A DNA stretch of 64,000 bases, from positions 62,001 to 126,000 of the forward strand of contig CAVQOH010000003.1 in NCBI GenBank assembly GCA_963714405.1, read 5' to 3'. A program made the translations under genes and the position numbers. Origin of the DNA: JAZGGS01 sp963714405. GTDB taxonomy: Bacteria; Bacteroidota; Ignavibacteria; Ignavibacteriales; Ignavibacteriaceae. Below, piece by piece: positions 48,391 through 57,012 of the stretch. Under the pieces are notes generated by a model. That model saw only the letters and a program-made list of their open reading frames with translations, ran no database searches and was not told the origin of the DNA. Position 1 is the first letter of the stretch, and the number at the start of each line of letters is the position of its first letter.

Positions 48391-49482
48391 CTACTCTTCA
48401 ACTTCATCTAAAAGATCTTCTCTTCTATCCTCTGTAAGTTCTGCTTCAGTTTCAAACGATTGAAGAGTTACATCCATCTGCTGGATTAAATTACGCTTAT
48501 AATATTTTGGTGCAAAAACCGATCCGTCAATCATATAAAATCTTTTTGTTTCTTCATCATAAAAAGTATAATTAACAAAAGGTCCGCCCATTCCTTTTAT
48601 ATTCAGTTCCCACAATCCCTGCGTAAAAATTGCATACTTCCCCTTAAAGTTAACTTCATTTGTGGTAAAGTAATCTTCAGCAACAATTACAAAAGCTGAA
48701 TCACTTCTTGTGCGGTAAAATTTTTCCGTGACTTTATCTCTAATAGTTCTAATTGAATCGGCATTTAGATATTGTGGTGAAGCATTTTCAACCCAGTGGA
48801 TAAAAACCCATCTTTCCATATCGCTTCCGGGTGATCTTCTTAACCAGACAAAATTTTCTTCAGAATTATTAGTTGCTACTTTAAAATCTGCCTGCACATA
48901 AATGATCCAGCCATAATCCTTTAAAAATTTTCCTTCAATACTTTTTTGTTCATATCTTGGATTATACAAACTGCTAAATAATCTTTCATCAGATTTTTTT
49001 TGAAATGCATATAAAAGATTATCAGCATTCTGGAAAATTTTAAACTCAAGCTGCTGCATATCTGATGCTGATATTACTGCAATTAGCTGATTCTTAGCCC
49101 ATAATCCGTCTTTATAAACAATAAACTTTGCATCGTCTTTCATCTTTATTTCAACTGAAGAATCAACAATTGCGCTAAGAAAACCAGATGCTTTACTTCC
49201 AGAATTTAAGGGTGCAGTAATAACAATATTTTTTCTTCTTTTATATTTTTCTATTTCAGAAACGTTGATACGTTTTAATGTAAATAATTTTTCCGGCTGC
49301 GGTGTATAAATAAGTTTTTCAAACGCCGTTTCTAAAGCCGTTTTTAATTCTTCATATTCAACTGAATCTGCAACAACAAAAATCTCATCTTCAAATCCTC
49401 TTGCAGGTTTGTTAGATTGATTGCAGGAAGCCAAAAACATCAAAAAAATACAAGTAAAAACCAGTAGAATAAAAATTTTCAT
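48391..49482 (-). CDS. DUF4837 lipoprotein
   Basis: About 363 residues. ATG 49482, with GAGGTA before it, gives a lipoprotein signal ending FLASC (Cys20); an upstream in-frame start would only add residues overlapping the previous gene. The body is a Bacteroidota-specific DUF4837 domain; GWIIYVQADFKV and LRRSPGSDMERWVFIHWVE are recognisable. Function unknown, expected at the outer membrane or periplasm. It follows the polyprenol-kinase-like gene by 2 bp. Confidence 0.82.
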   Translation of the reverse strand: MKIFILLVFTCIFLMFLASCNQSNKPARGFEDEIFVVADSVEYEELKTALETAFEKLIYTPQPEKLFTLKRINVSEIEKYKRRKNIVITAPLNSGSKASGFLSAIVDSSVEIKMKDDAKFIVYKDGLWAKNQLIAVISASDMQQLEFKIFQNADNLLYAFQKKSDERLFSSLYNPRYEQKSIEGKFLKDYGWIIYVQADFKVATNNSEENFVWLRRSPGSDMERWVFIHWVENASPQYLNADSIRTIRDKVTEKFYRTRSDSAFVIVAEDYFTTNEVNFKGKYAIFTQGLWELNIKGMGGPFVNYTFYDEETKRFYMIDGSVFAPKYYKRNLIQQMDVTLQSFETEAELTEDRREDLLDEVEE

Positions 49483-49484
49483 AA

Positions 49485-50153
49485 TTACCTCGGCACGTTT
49501 GATAAAACTAAATCTAAATTGGGAAGAATTGCCAGGTATAATATCCACATCGTAAATCCAACCGAAAGCGGTATAGACAGATTATCATCAATTAACCTGG
49601 AGGAAATATTTTCTACAACTGCACCAACAAATGCAGCTACAAATCCTATAAAAAATTCTTCCTGAAAGTTTCCGATTTTAGGTGTAAAAAAAACCACTAT
49701 ACATGCACTAACAAAAAAGGCTAAAGTTCCCTCGAGGCTTTTAAGTAAAAATTTATGTCTACCAAATTTTCTGCCTATCAGTGCTGCCATTGAATCACTA
49801 ATAATTAATATTGAAAATGCGGTAATAAAAATAACTTTTGGAAAGATAAGAACACCAATAAAAGCAGAAAGTAAAACATAAGTTGCACCGTTTAGTTTTT
49901 TTTGTTCTGTATCTATTTCGTGTTTGCGTAAAATAAATCCAAAAATTTTATAAAAGATATTACCGATGGATGGATGAAAATGCCTTCCAATATCAATAAG
50001 GAATGCAATAAATAATAAAATTCCGAGGATTGTGGCAGTAGTATAAGTTGAGATGAAATAATAGACAATAGGAATAGATAGGGAAAAGAGATGAATCAGT
50101 TTTCTAACCAGTTCATCCCTATATTCAATAGTACCCTGATCAATTTGGTTCAT
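49485..50153 (-). CDS. CTP-dependent polyprenol/diacylglycerol kinase-like protein (SEC59/DGK1/VTE5 family)
   Basis: A 222-residue membrane protein with six or seven helices. RKLIHLFSLSIP, GATYVLLSAF, ISDSMAALIGRKFGR and SLEGTLAFF are the conserved segments of dolichol/phytol kinases; DDNLSIPLSVG near the end is typical. Members phosphorylate isoprenoid or lipid alcohols using CTP, or are related to phosphatidate cytidylyltransferases. The substrate here might be a prenol from the MEP route (ispF is in the window) or diacylglycerol. The start overlaps the ftsH end. Confidence 0.78.
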   Translation of the reverse strand: MNQIDQGTIEYRDELVRKLIHLFSLSIPIVYYFISTYTTATILGILLFIAFLIDIGRHFHPSIGNIFYKIFGFILRKHEIDTEQKKLNGATYVLLSAFIGVLIFPKVIFITAFSILIISDSMAALIGRKFGRHKFLLKSLEGTLAFFVSACIVVFFTPKIGNFQEEFFIGFVAAFVGAVVENISSRLIDDNLSIPLSVGFTMWILYLAILPNLDLVLSNVPR

Positions 50154-52215
50154 CTTGCGGAGTAGTATCTTTTTGCTTACGCTTTTCCATTAGTTTCTGA
50201 ACATGCTCAGGAACTTTCTTCTCTGTTTCGGGATCTTCCTTAACCAAAGGAGGTATTTCCTCTCCTTTTATAAGCTTATTAATTTCTTCAGAATCAAGTA
50301 TTTCCCTTTCGAGTAATTCTTTAGACAACAAATGCAGCAGATCTATATTATCGGCCAATATCTTTTCAGCGCGTTCCATTGCCTTATTAACAATACCTCT
50401 GATTTCTTCATCAATCTCAATGGCAGTATTTTCACTGTAATCGCGGTGTTTCTGAATTTCCCTTCCGAGGAATATTTCTTCCTCTTTAGCACCGTAACTT
50501 AAAGGACCTAACTTTTCACTCATACCCCACTCACACACCATTTTCCTTGCAATTCCGGTGGCTTTTTCTATATCATTGCCAGCACCAGTTGTGTAATGAT
50601 CGAAAACAAGTTTTTCAGCTGCTCTTCCACCAAGAGCATAAGTTATAACCGCTTCCAGATATTCTTTAGAGTAAGTATGTTTTTCATCTATAGGGAGATA
50701 ACTTGTAACACCAAGTGCTCGCCCTCGAGGAATTATGGTAACTTTATGAACCGGATCAGCTTCAGGAATCATACGTGCAACAAGTACATGACCAATTTCG
50801 TGGTAAGATGTAGTTTTCTTTTCTTCTTCAGTGATGATAAGACTCTTTCTCTCCATTCCCATCATCACTTTATCTTTTGCTTCTTCAAAATCAATCATCT
50901 CAACCCGCTTTTTATCTTTACGGGCTGCAAGTAAAGCTGCTTCGTTAACAAGGTTTGCCAGGTCAGCTCCTGCTAAACCCGGAGTTCCTTTAGCCAGTAC
51001 TTCCAGATCAACTGTAGCCTCTAATGGAATAGTACGTGTATGAACTTTTAAGATACCTTCCCTTCCTTTAACGTCAGGCCGGTCTACAACAATTTGTCTA
51101 TCAAATCTTCCAGGTCTTAAAAGAGCAGGATCGAGCACATCCGGGCGATTAGTAGCTGCAATAATTATCACACCGCTATTCTGCTCAAAGCCATCCATTT
51201 CAACAAGCAATTGATTAAGAGTTTGTTCTCTTTCATCATGCCCTCCGCCAAGTCCTGCACCTCTATGTCTTCCAACAGCATCAATCTCATCAATAAATAT
51301 AATACAGGGTGCACTTTTTTTCCCCTGCTCAAATAAATCTCTGACCCTGCTTGCACCAACACCTACAAACATTTCAACAAAATCAGCACCACTGATGGAG
51401 AAGAACGGTTTGTCTGCTTCTCCGGCAACAGCGCGTGCTAATAAAGTTTTTCCTGTTCCGGGAGGTCCAAGTAGTAAAACTCCTCTAGGAATTTTACCAC
51501 CAAGCTTCTGAAATTTTGTTGGTTCTTTCAAAAATTCAATAACTTCCTGGAGTTCAACTTTTGCTTCATCTGCACCTGCAACATCTTTGAATGTGAATTT
51601 CTGGCTGGATGCAGACATCAACTTGGCTTTACTTTTTCCAAATGAAAAGATACCACGAGATCCGCCTCCCTGACCTTGCATCCTGCGCATTATTATTATC
51701 CAAACAGCAATTATAAGCAGCCAAGGTAAAAATCCAACTAAAATATTTAACCATTCACTTGATTCCTTATCAAATGAGTAGTTTATGCCCTTTTCTTTCC
51801 AAACAGCTTCCTGGTCCTTAATCATTGGTTCGGGTATATAAACCGAAATAGCCTGAACAGTTGTGCTGTTATTTTCGATAGTAATAACACTTTCAGAACT
51901 AAGTTCGGCCCTGAAAAAGTAATCGTTCAAATCTGATTTTGTTATTTGTGCACTTGTTATTTTCCCAGGTTCGTTTAGCAGTTTTTCATATTCTGCAAAA
52001 GGTATTTCAACGAAGTTTTCATATCCTGATCTGAACACCTGCATTAAAATTACCGCTGCAACAACAACGGCTCCCCATCCAAATACCATCCGAAGAATTT
52101 TACTCCAATCGAAATTATCTTCAGGTTTTTTTGGTCCGCTTCCTTTTGAATTGCTATTATTTCGCTTATTTCCTTGGTTATCGGTCATAAAAAATTTTCT
52201 ATTAAAATGTTCCAT
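50140..52215 (-). CDS. ftsH: ATP-dependent zinc metalloprotease FtsH
   Basis: Membrane AAA+ protease of 691 residues. Helices lie at about residues 41-61 and 155-177. Walker A is GPPGTGKT (250-257), Walker B IIFIDEID (D309, E310), second region of homology RPDVLDPALLRPGRFDR, and the protease site HEIGH (H472, E473, H476), with Ile where most relatives have Ala. It degrades misassembled membrane proteins and short-lived regulators. The start shares one base with the hpt stop; ATG 52188 is an alternative. Confidence 0.95.
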   Translation of the reverse strand: MEHFNRKFFMTDNQGNKRNNSNSKGSGPKKPEDNFDWSKILRMVFGWGAVVVAAVILMQVFRSGYENFVEIPFAEYEKLLNEPGKITSAQITKSDLNDYFFRAELSSESVITIENNSTTVQAISVYIPEPMIKDQEAVWKEKGINYSFDKESSEWLNILVGFLPWLLIIAVWIIIMRRMQGQGGGSRGIFSFGKSKAKLMSASSQKFTFKDVAGADEAKVELQEVIEFLKEPTKFQKLGGKIPRGVLLLGPPGTGKTLLARAVAGEADKPFFSISGADFVEMFVGVGASRVRDLFEQGKKSAPCIIFIDEIDAVGRHRGAGLGGGHDEREQTLNQLLVEMDGFEQNSGVIIIAATNRPDVLDPALLRPGRFDRQIVVDRPDVKGREGILKVHTRTIPLEATVDLEVLAKGTPGLAGADLANLVNEAALLAARKDKKRVEMIDFEEAKDKVMMGMERKSLIITEEEKKTTSYHEIGHVLVARMIPEADPVHKVTIIPRGRALGVTSYLPIDEKHTYSKEYLEAVITYALGGRAAEKLVFDHYTTGAGNDIEKATGIARKMVCEWGMSEKLGPLSYGAKEEEIFLGREIQKHRDYSENTAIEIDEEIRGIVNKAMERAEKILADNIDLLHLLSKELLEREILDSEEINKLIKGEEIPPLVKEDPETEKKVPEHVQKLMEKRKQKDTTPQDEPN

Positions 52216-52796
52216 TAAATGGTCGTACTCCCTTTATCACTTAAAACATAGATTGATCTCAGATTTCTGTATTTTTGTGCATAATCCAGCCCGTATCCCA
52301 AGACGAATTTATCTGGAATATTAAAGCCAATATAATCAATTTTTACATCATATTTAAGGCTGCCGGCTTTAACCAAAAGCGATACAACCCTCATAGTTTT
52401 TGGTTGATTTTTCGAAAAAAGCTTTTCAATGTAGTTTATTGATAAACCGGAATCAACAATATCTTCTACAATAATTATATCCCTGTTATTTACATCACAG
52501 TTTAGCTCTTTTAACAGTTTTACCTTGCCGGAAGAAATTTTTGCATCACCATAGCTGGAAAGTTTAAAAAAATCTATTTCACAATCTATATTCATGTACC
52601 GGATAAGATCTGATATGAAAATAAATGAGCCGTTTAATACACCAATCAGCACAGGAATTCTGTCTTTATATTCAGCAGAGATTTGTTCAGCTAGTTCTTC
52701 AATTCTTTTCTGAATTTCATCCTCAGCAATGAAAGGTATGAACTCTTCATTTCCAACCATTATTGATTGTTTTAAACTACTTTTGGTTTCCAGCAT
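52215..52796 (-). CDS. hpt: Hypoxanthine phosphoribosyltransferase
   Basis: Purine salvage enzyme of 193 residues that makes IMP/GMP from hypoxanthine/guanine and PRPP. VGNEEFIPFIAEDEIQKR is the N-terminus; IIIVEDIVDSGLSI is the PRPP-binding motif; DYIGFNIPDKFVLGYGLDYA is the C-terminal signature. It overlaps tilS upstream by 25 bp, and ftsH follows at once. The hpt-ftsH order after tilS is a common bacterial arrangement. Confidence 0.95.
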   Translation of the reverse strand: MLETKSSLKQSIMVGNEEFIPFIAEDEIQKRIEELAEQISAEYKDRIPVLIGVLNGSFIFISDLIRYMNIDCEIDFFKLSSYGDAKISSGKVKLLKELNCDVNNRDIIIVEDIVDSGLSINYIEKLFSKNQPKTMRVVSLLVKAGSLKYDVKIDYIGFNIPDKFVLGYGLDYAQKYRNLRSIYVLSDKGSTTI

Positions 52797-54148
52797 AATT
52801 TTAATATTTTTTTTGTTTTTCCTGTGATTTTAAATCCATCATCAATTCTTAATCCAACCACCCATATAATTTTTCCCGAACTTTCTAATATAAGTTGCTC
52901 TTCTTTATTAAATGATGCAACTCTCTGTTCTGTAAGAAAATCAGATATTTTTTTTGAACCTTTCATACCAAGAGGATAAAACCTGTCACCATTCTTCCAG
53001 GTTCTTAGTATAAAATTATTTTTAACATCATCAGCAGAAATAAATTCTGTAAACTTATCATCACTATTTTTTATCTCAGTTAACGATGCTTTGCCAATTA
53101 GAAAGACTCCATCGTTTATTTTTTTTGATTTTCCAACAGAAATTTTGAATTGGTTTTTCTTTATTGCTTGCTTTTTCTTAATTATAATGTATTTACGTTC
53201 ACGGTATGCAGTAACGCCATTTGAAAATTCAATACTTCTTCCTTTTTGTTTTTTTAGCAACCCGGTTAATGAATTAATATTTTCACTTGATAACTCTACT
53301 TTATGGTATAACGAGATAACTTTTTTAAAAAATTCTCCAACAATATTTGCACTAATTATTGAAATTTTATCCGATTCAATAAATAGTCGGTTATTTTTAA
53401 AGAATACCGAACTTACAATTATATCATCAATTATTTCATCCAGAGTTGCAGAGATATTTCTGAATATTTTTGATGATTTTAGAAGAGTATTATCAAGCTG
53501 CGGATTAAGTTTTTCTTTCAGTTGAGGAATAATTTTATTTCTTAAAAAATTTCTTTCAAACTCGTTTGAATAGTTGCTTGAGTCAAATCTGAATGGAATG
53601 TTTTTTGCATTAAGATAAAAAAGTATTTCATCTTTAGTAATTGCTAAAACCGGGCGGATGATGTTATTACGTTTAACCGGAATTCCAGCAACACCTTTTA
53701 AGCCAGCACCTTTAATTAAGTTAAGCAGTACTGTTTCTGCATTATCATTTTTGTTATGAGCGGTAGCAATCCTGGTAAACTGGCATTTTTTTGCAACACG
53801 GTTAAGCTCGCTGTATCTTATAATTCTACCTGCTTCTTCAACAGATAGTTTGTTCTTTTTGGCAAATAACTTAACATTTTTAGATGCAGTGAAAATTTTT
53901 ACTTTGTTCTTTTTACAGAAATTAACGCAGAATTTTTCATCTTCAACTGCATCTTTCCCTCTTAAATTATGGTTTAAGTGAAAAGCAGATAAATGAAGAT
54001 TATAAAGCTTTTTAAATTTTAGTAAAAAACATAAAAGAAATACTGAATCTGCACCACCGCTAAATGCAACAAGTACTTTATCTCCCTTACTTAGTAATGA
54101 TTCACTGCGGATAAAGTTTATTATTTTCTGATCGATGGCTTTAATCAT
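52772..54148 (-). CDS. tilS: tRNA(Ile)-lysidine synthetase
   Basis: Converts C34 of tRNA(Ile2) to lysidine so that it reads AUA. VAFSGGADS (residues 28-36) is the PP-loop, FHLNHNLRG the second signature and ARIATAHNKNDNAETVLLN-like residues the third. The C-terminal substrate-binding domain ends around IIWVVGLRIDDGFKIT. The 458 residues are normal. The gene start 54148 lies about 105 bp after the greA stop on the same strand. Confidence 0.95.
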   Translation of the reverse strand: MIKAIDQKIINFIRSESLLSKGDKVLVAFSGGADSVFLLCFLLKFKKLYNLHLSAFHLNHNLRGKDAVEDEKFCVNFCKKNKVKIFTASKNVKLFAKKNKLSVEEAGRIIRYSELNRVAKKCQFTRIATAHNKNDNAETVLLNLIKGAGLKGVAGIPVKRNNIIRPVLAITKDEILFYLNAKNIPFRFDSSNYSNEFERNFLRNKIIPQLKEKLNPQLDNTLLKSSKIFRNISATLDEIIDDIIVSSVFFKNNRLFIESDKISIISANIVGEFFKKVISLYHKVELSSENINSLTGLLKKQKGRSIEFSNGVTAYRERKYIIIKKKQAIKKNQFKISVGKSKKINDGVFLIGKASLTEIKNSDDKFTEFISADDVKNNFILRTWKNGDRFYPLGMKGSKKISDFLTEQRVASFNKEEQLILESSGKIIWVVGLRIDDGFKITGKTKKILKLCWKPKVV

Positions 54149-54253
54149 ATTAAAAAGCTACCTATTGAACCTACATCAAATAAAGAGTTAATCTGTTTAG
54201 AGGATACGTGAAAAAGTAAAACAATTAGTTTTAATTTTTATATAAAACGGTAA

Positions 54254-54733
54254 TTACATTCCTAAGCTTAAAATTTCTAATTCCAGAATACCTGCTGGAA
54301 CTTTAATTTTTACTACATCGCCAACTTTAGTACCCATCAGGCCCTTGCCAACCGGTGAAGTAACTGAAATTTTTCCAGCCTGGAAATCAGCCTCTTCAGG
54401 TGAAACGAGTAAATAATTAAATTGCTTTTTGGTTTTTAAATTCTTAATTGTAACCTTTGATAAGATATGAACTTCATCATCCGGAAACAGTGTGTGATCT
54501 ATAATTCTTGCCCGGGAAAGTACATCTTCCATCTTGCTTAACCTTAATTCAAACAATCCCTGCTCTTCTTTTGCCGCATCATATTCAGCATTTTCTGAAA
54601 GATCACCATGTGCCCGAGCTTCTGCAATTTTTGCTGCAATTTCTTTTCTGCCGTTAATTTTCATTTCTTTCAACTCTTTTTCTAACTCCACAATTCTTTC
54701 CCTGGTTAGATAAACAAAGTTTTCCTGAGCCAT
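54254..54733 (-). CDS. greA: Transcription elongation factor GreA
   Basis: 159 residues from ATG 54733. The coiled-coil N-domain (ERIVELEKELKEMKI) carries GDLSENAEYDAAKEEQ at the tip, with the acidic pair that stimulates RNA polymerase cleavage. The C-terminal FKBP-like domain has ISVTSPVGKGLMGTKVGDVV. An in-frame start at 54829 would add 32 residues, but that stretch contains the terminator of the upstream gene, so I reject it. Confidence 0.95.
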   Translation of the reverse strand: MAQENFVYLTRERIVELEKELKEMKINGRKEIAAKIAEARAHGDLSENAEYDAAKEEQGLFELRLSKMEDVLSRARIIDHTLFPDDEVHILSKVTIKNLKTKKQFNYLLVSPEEADFQAGKISVTSPVGKGLMGTKVGDVVKIKVPAGILELEILSLGM

Positions 54734-54760
54734 CTTTAACTCTCTTATTTTTTTTGATTT

Positions 54761-54795
54761 AAAAAAAATTGCCACCGCTTTTTCAGCAGTGGCAA
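54761..54795 (-). terminator. Intrinsic terminator after the M1 aminopeptidase gene
   Basis: On the minus strand TTGCCACTGCT, loop GAAAA, AGCGGTGGCAA (one mismatch), then a run of T's at 54768-54761. It lies about 40 bp past the aminopeptidase stop and before greA, so the aminopeptidase gene is separately terminated. Confidence 0.9.
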
Positions 54796-54836
54796 ACGCA
54801 AAAATAAGTAATTTACTTTCTGTTGTCAAGCAATAT

Positions 54837-56795
54837 CTACTTGATCAAAATCATCTTTTTAGTATCTATGAAATTTTCTGTTGTTAATGTATAAAAATAT
54901 ATTCCGCTGGTTAAGTCTTCAGCTGAAAAATCAACTTCATACCTGCCTGCCGGTATTTGCCCATTAAGTAATGTAGTAATTTCGTTACCCAATACATCGT
55001 AAATTTTAAGTGTAACAGAGCTTGTAAATGGAATGGTAAATTTAATCTTTGTTGATGGATTAAAAGGATTTGGATAATTCTGCTCAAGTGCAAACTTATT
55101 TGGAATACTTGGATCATCAACTTCTGTAACACCTTGCAGGGTTTTTAAGATCCAGTTTCCCGGGTCAAAAATAAGTGATTGAGGATCACCCATAATCTCA
55201 AACTGAAAATTCTGCACTTGCTGGTTATTAAAAAGTGTGACTGTAGTATCACCTAGTGGAGTATTAAACTTAATTTGCACCGGTAATGTAAAAAATGAAG
55301 GATTGCTGTTAACAGTTTGTGTTATTGTTAGAGATATTTGATAAGTTTCTCCCGAAACATGAGTTTTATTCCAGCCAACAGTGTATTTAGGATAGTTCTC
55401 TCCGTAAATCCAATCCTGGAAAAAATAATTTAATGATGATCCATAAACATTTTCAGCAATTTCCTGAAAATCTTCTGTAGTAGCAGCTCCATATGAAACT
55501 GTTGGATCAGCAGAGTAGGTTCTTAAAATGTTAAAGAAAGTTGAATCGCCCACAACTCCTCTTAGCATATGAAGTACGCATGCACCTTTTGCATAACTTC
55601 GCGCGCCGTTAAAAATCTCCCAAACGCTGGTAATATCTTGTACCCAAATAGTACCTGTAGCCTGTTTTGCAAAATTCATTTCAGATTGTATCTTAGAATC
55701 ATAAGCGGATTTACCATCCCTTTGTTCTTTGTATAATGCTTCAGAATAAGTTGCAAACCCTTCATTAAGCCATATATGATGCCAATCAGCGCAGGTTATC
55801 ATATCACCGTACCATTGATGAGCAAGTTCATGAGCAATTACATCTGTACCCCAAAAACCCATAGATGAGCAGGTTTGATGTTCCATTGCACCGCCCCATT
55901 CCATTTCTGCATGCCCGTACCGTTCATTAATAAAAGGATAATCCCCGAATTTATCACTAAAAACTTCAATCATATCATCTGTTTCATCAAGTAGATTTTG
56001 AATTCCGGAAAAGGATTCAGGGTAAACATAATGTGTGATTACCATTGAATCATTCACACCATAATGGTAGTAGGTATCGTATTGAAGATAGTTTGTAATT
56101 GCCAATGATATTAAATAATGTGCAATTGGATACCTGCTTTCCCAATAATAAGTTTTTGTTCCATTTCCATTATTTGTAGTACTTATTAATGTTCCATTTG
56201 CTACAGCAACTAAGTTATCCGCAACTGTAATCCATACATCTGATGAATCAGCTTTATCTGCGGGTGAATCTTTAACAGGAAACCAATCAGGCGCACCGTA
56301 AGGTTCACTCAATGTCCATATTATCGGAGTTCCACCGTGATATCCAAATTCAAAACTTCCAAATCCACTCGAACCGGGTTCTCCCTGGTAAAACACTTTG
56401 AGAGAAAACGATTCGCCTATCGTGTACGTTCTATCAAGATCAATGTTAAGCTTATGATTTAAATGTGTAAACGTTGTTGATGTTCCGTTAATCCAGACAG
56501 AATCTACAGTAAGTGCATTTTGCAAATCTAGAAACACATTGCTAAGTGATGAAGTATCAACATTTGCATTTACCACAACACTCCCGCTCAAATATCGCGG
56601 TTGATCTGTTACTGCTAAATCCAATCCATAATAAGTAACATCAATTTTGGAATCGCCAGGATATTGAATTTTTGAGAGATCAATATTTCTTAAATATCTC
56701 TCCTGCTCAGATTTAATAATTTTATCCCGCTGGTTTTCCTGAGCAAAAAGAAAAGCTGAAAGCAATGCTAAACTAATCAGTAATTTAAAATACAT
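54837..56795 (-). CDS. M1-family aminopeptidase with T9SS sorting domain
   Basis: 652 residues. A signal peptide (MYFKLLISLALLSAFLFAQ) leads to the M1 N-terminal beta domain. The exopeptidase motif reads GGAMEHQTC (usually GAMEN). The zinc site is HELAHQWYGD (H322, E323, H326) with E345 in WLNEGFATY. The end is a type IX sorting domain: NPFNPSTKIKFTIP, LKIYDVLGNE and YFYTLTTENF. Exported by T9SS to the surface or medium to trim peptides from their N-termini. Divergent from a second T9SS protease gene. Confidence 0.9.
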   Translation of the reverse strand: MYFKLLISLALLSAFLFAQENQRDKIIKSEQERYLRNIDLSKIQYPGDSKIDVTYYGLDLAVTDQPRYLSGSVVVNANVDTSSLSNVFLDLQNALTVDSVWINGTSTTFTHLNHKLNIDLDRTYTIGESFSLKVFYQGEPGSSGFGSFEFGYHGGTPIIWTLSEPYGAPDWFPVKDSPADKADSSDVWITVADNLVAVANGTLISTTNNGNGTKTYYWESRYPIAHYLISLAITNYLQYDTYYHYGVNDSMVITHYVYPESFSGIQNLLDETDDMIEVFSDKFGDYPFINERYGHAEMEWGGAMEHQTCSSMGFWGTDVIAHELAHQWYGDMITCADWHHIWLNEGFATYSEALYKEQRDGKSAYDSKIQSEMNFAKQATGTIWVQDITSVWEIFNGARSYAKGACVLHMLRGVVGDSTFFNILRTYSADPTVSYGAATTEDFQEIAENVYGSSLNYFFQDWIYGENYPKYTVGWNKTHVSGETYQISLTITQTVNSNPSFFTLPVQIKFNTPLGDTTVTLFNNQQVQNFQFEIMGDPQSLIFDPGNWILKTLQGVTEVDDPSIPNKFALEQNYPNPFNPSTKIKFTIPFTSSVTLKIYDVLGNEITTLLNGQIPAGRYEVDFSAEDLTSGIYFYTLTTENFIDTKKMILIK

Positions 56796-57012
56796 TTTTC
56801 TGTTCCCTAAAAAGTGAAAATAAACTCATTGTTAAAAATATGAAGAAATCATTTAAGAACAGTATAAAAATTAACCCCGAAATATAATTTCAATTTACAT
56901 CGGACCTAAATATTGATAGGAACACTTAAAATTGTATAGTATTCGATTTATCTCTATCTTCGAATAAAATAATTATCAGTATTTAATCAATATTTATCGG
57001 AGAAATAATAAA

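Noticed and set aside
53091..53525. 144-residue plus-strand ORF
   Set aside because: Antisense to the intact tilS gene and rich in Phe/Ser as expected for a shadow of Lys/Glu-rich coding sequence.
54734..54829. N-terminal extension of GreA
   Set aside because: The extra residues are read out of the terminator hairpin of the upstream gene; a normal GreA start follows at 54733.
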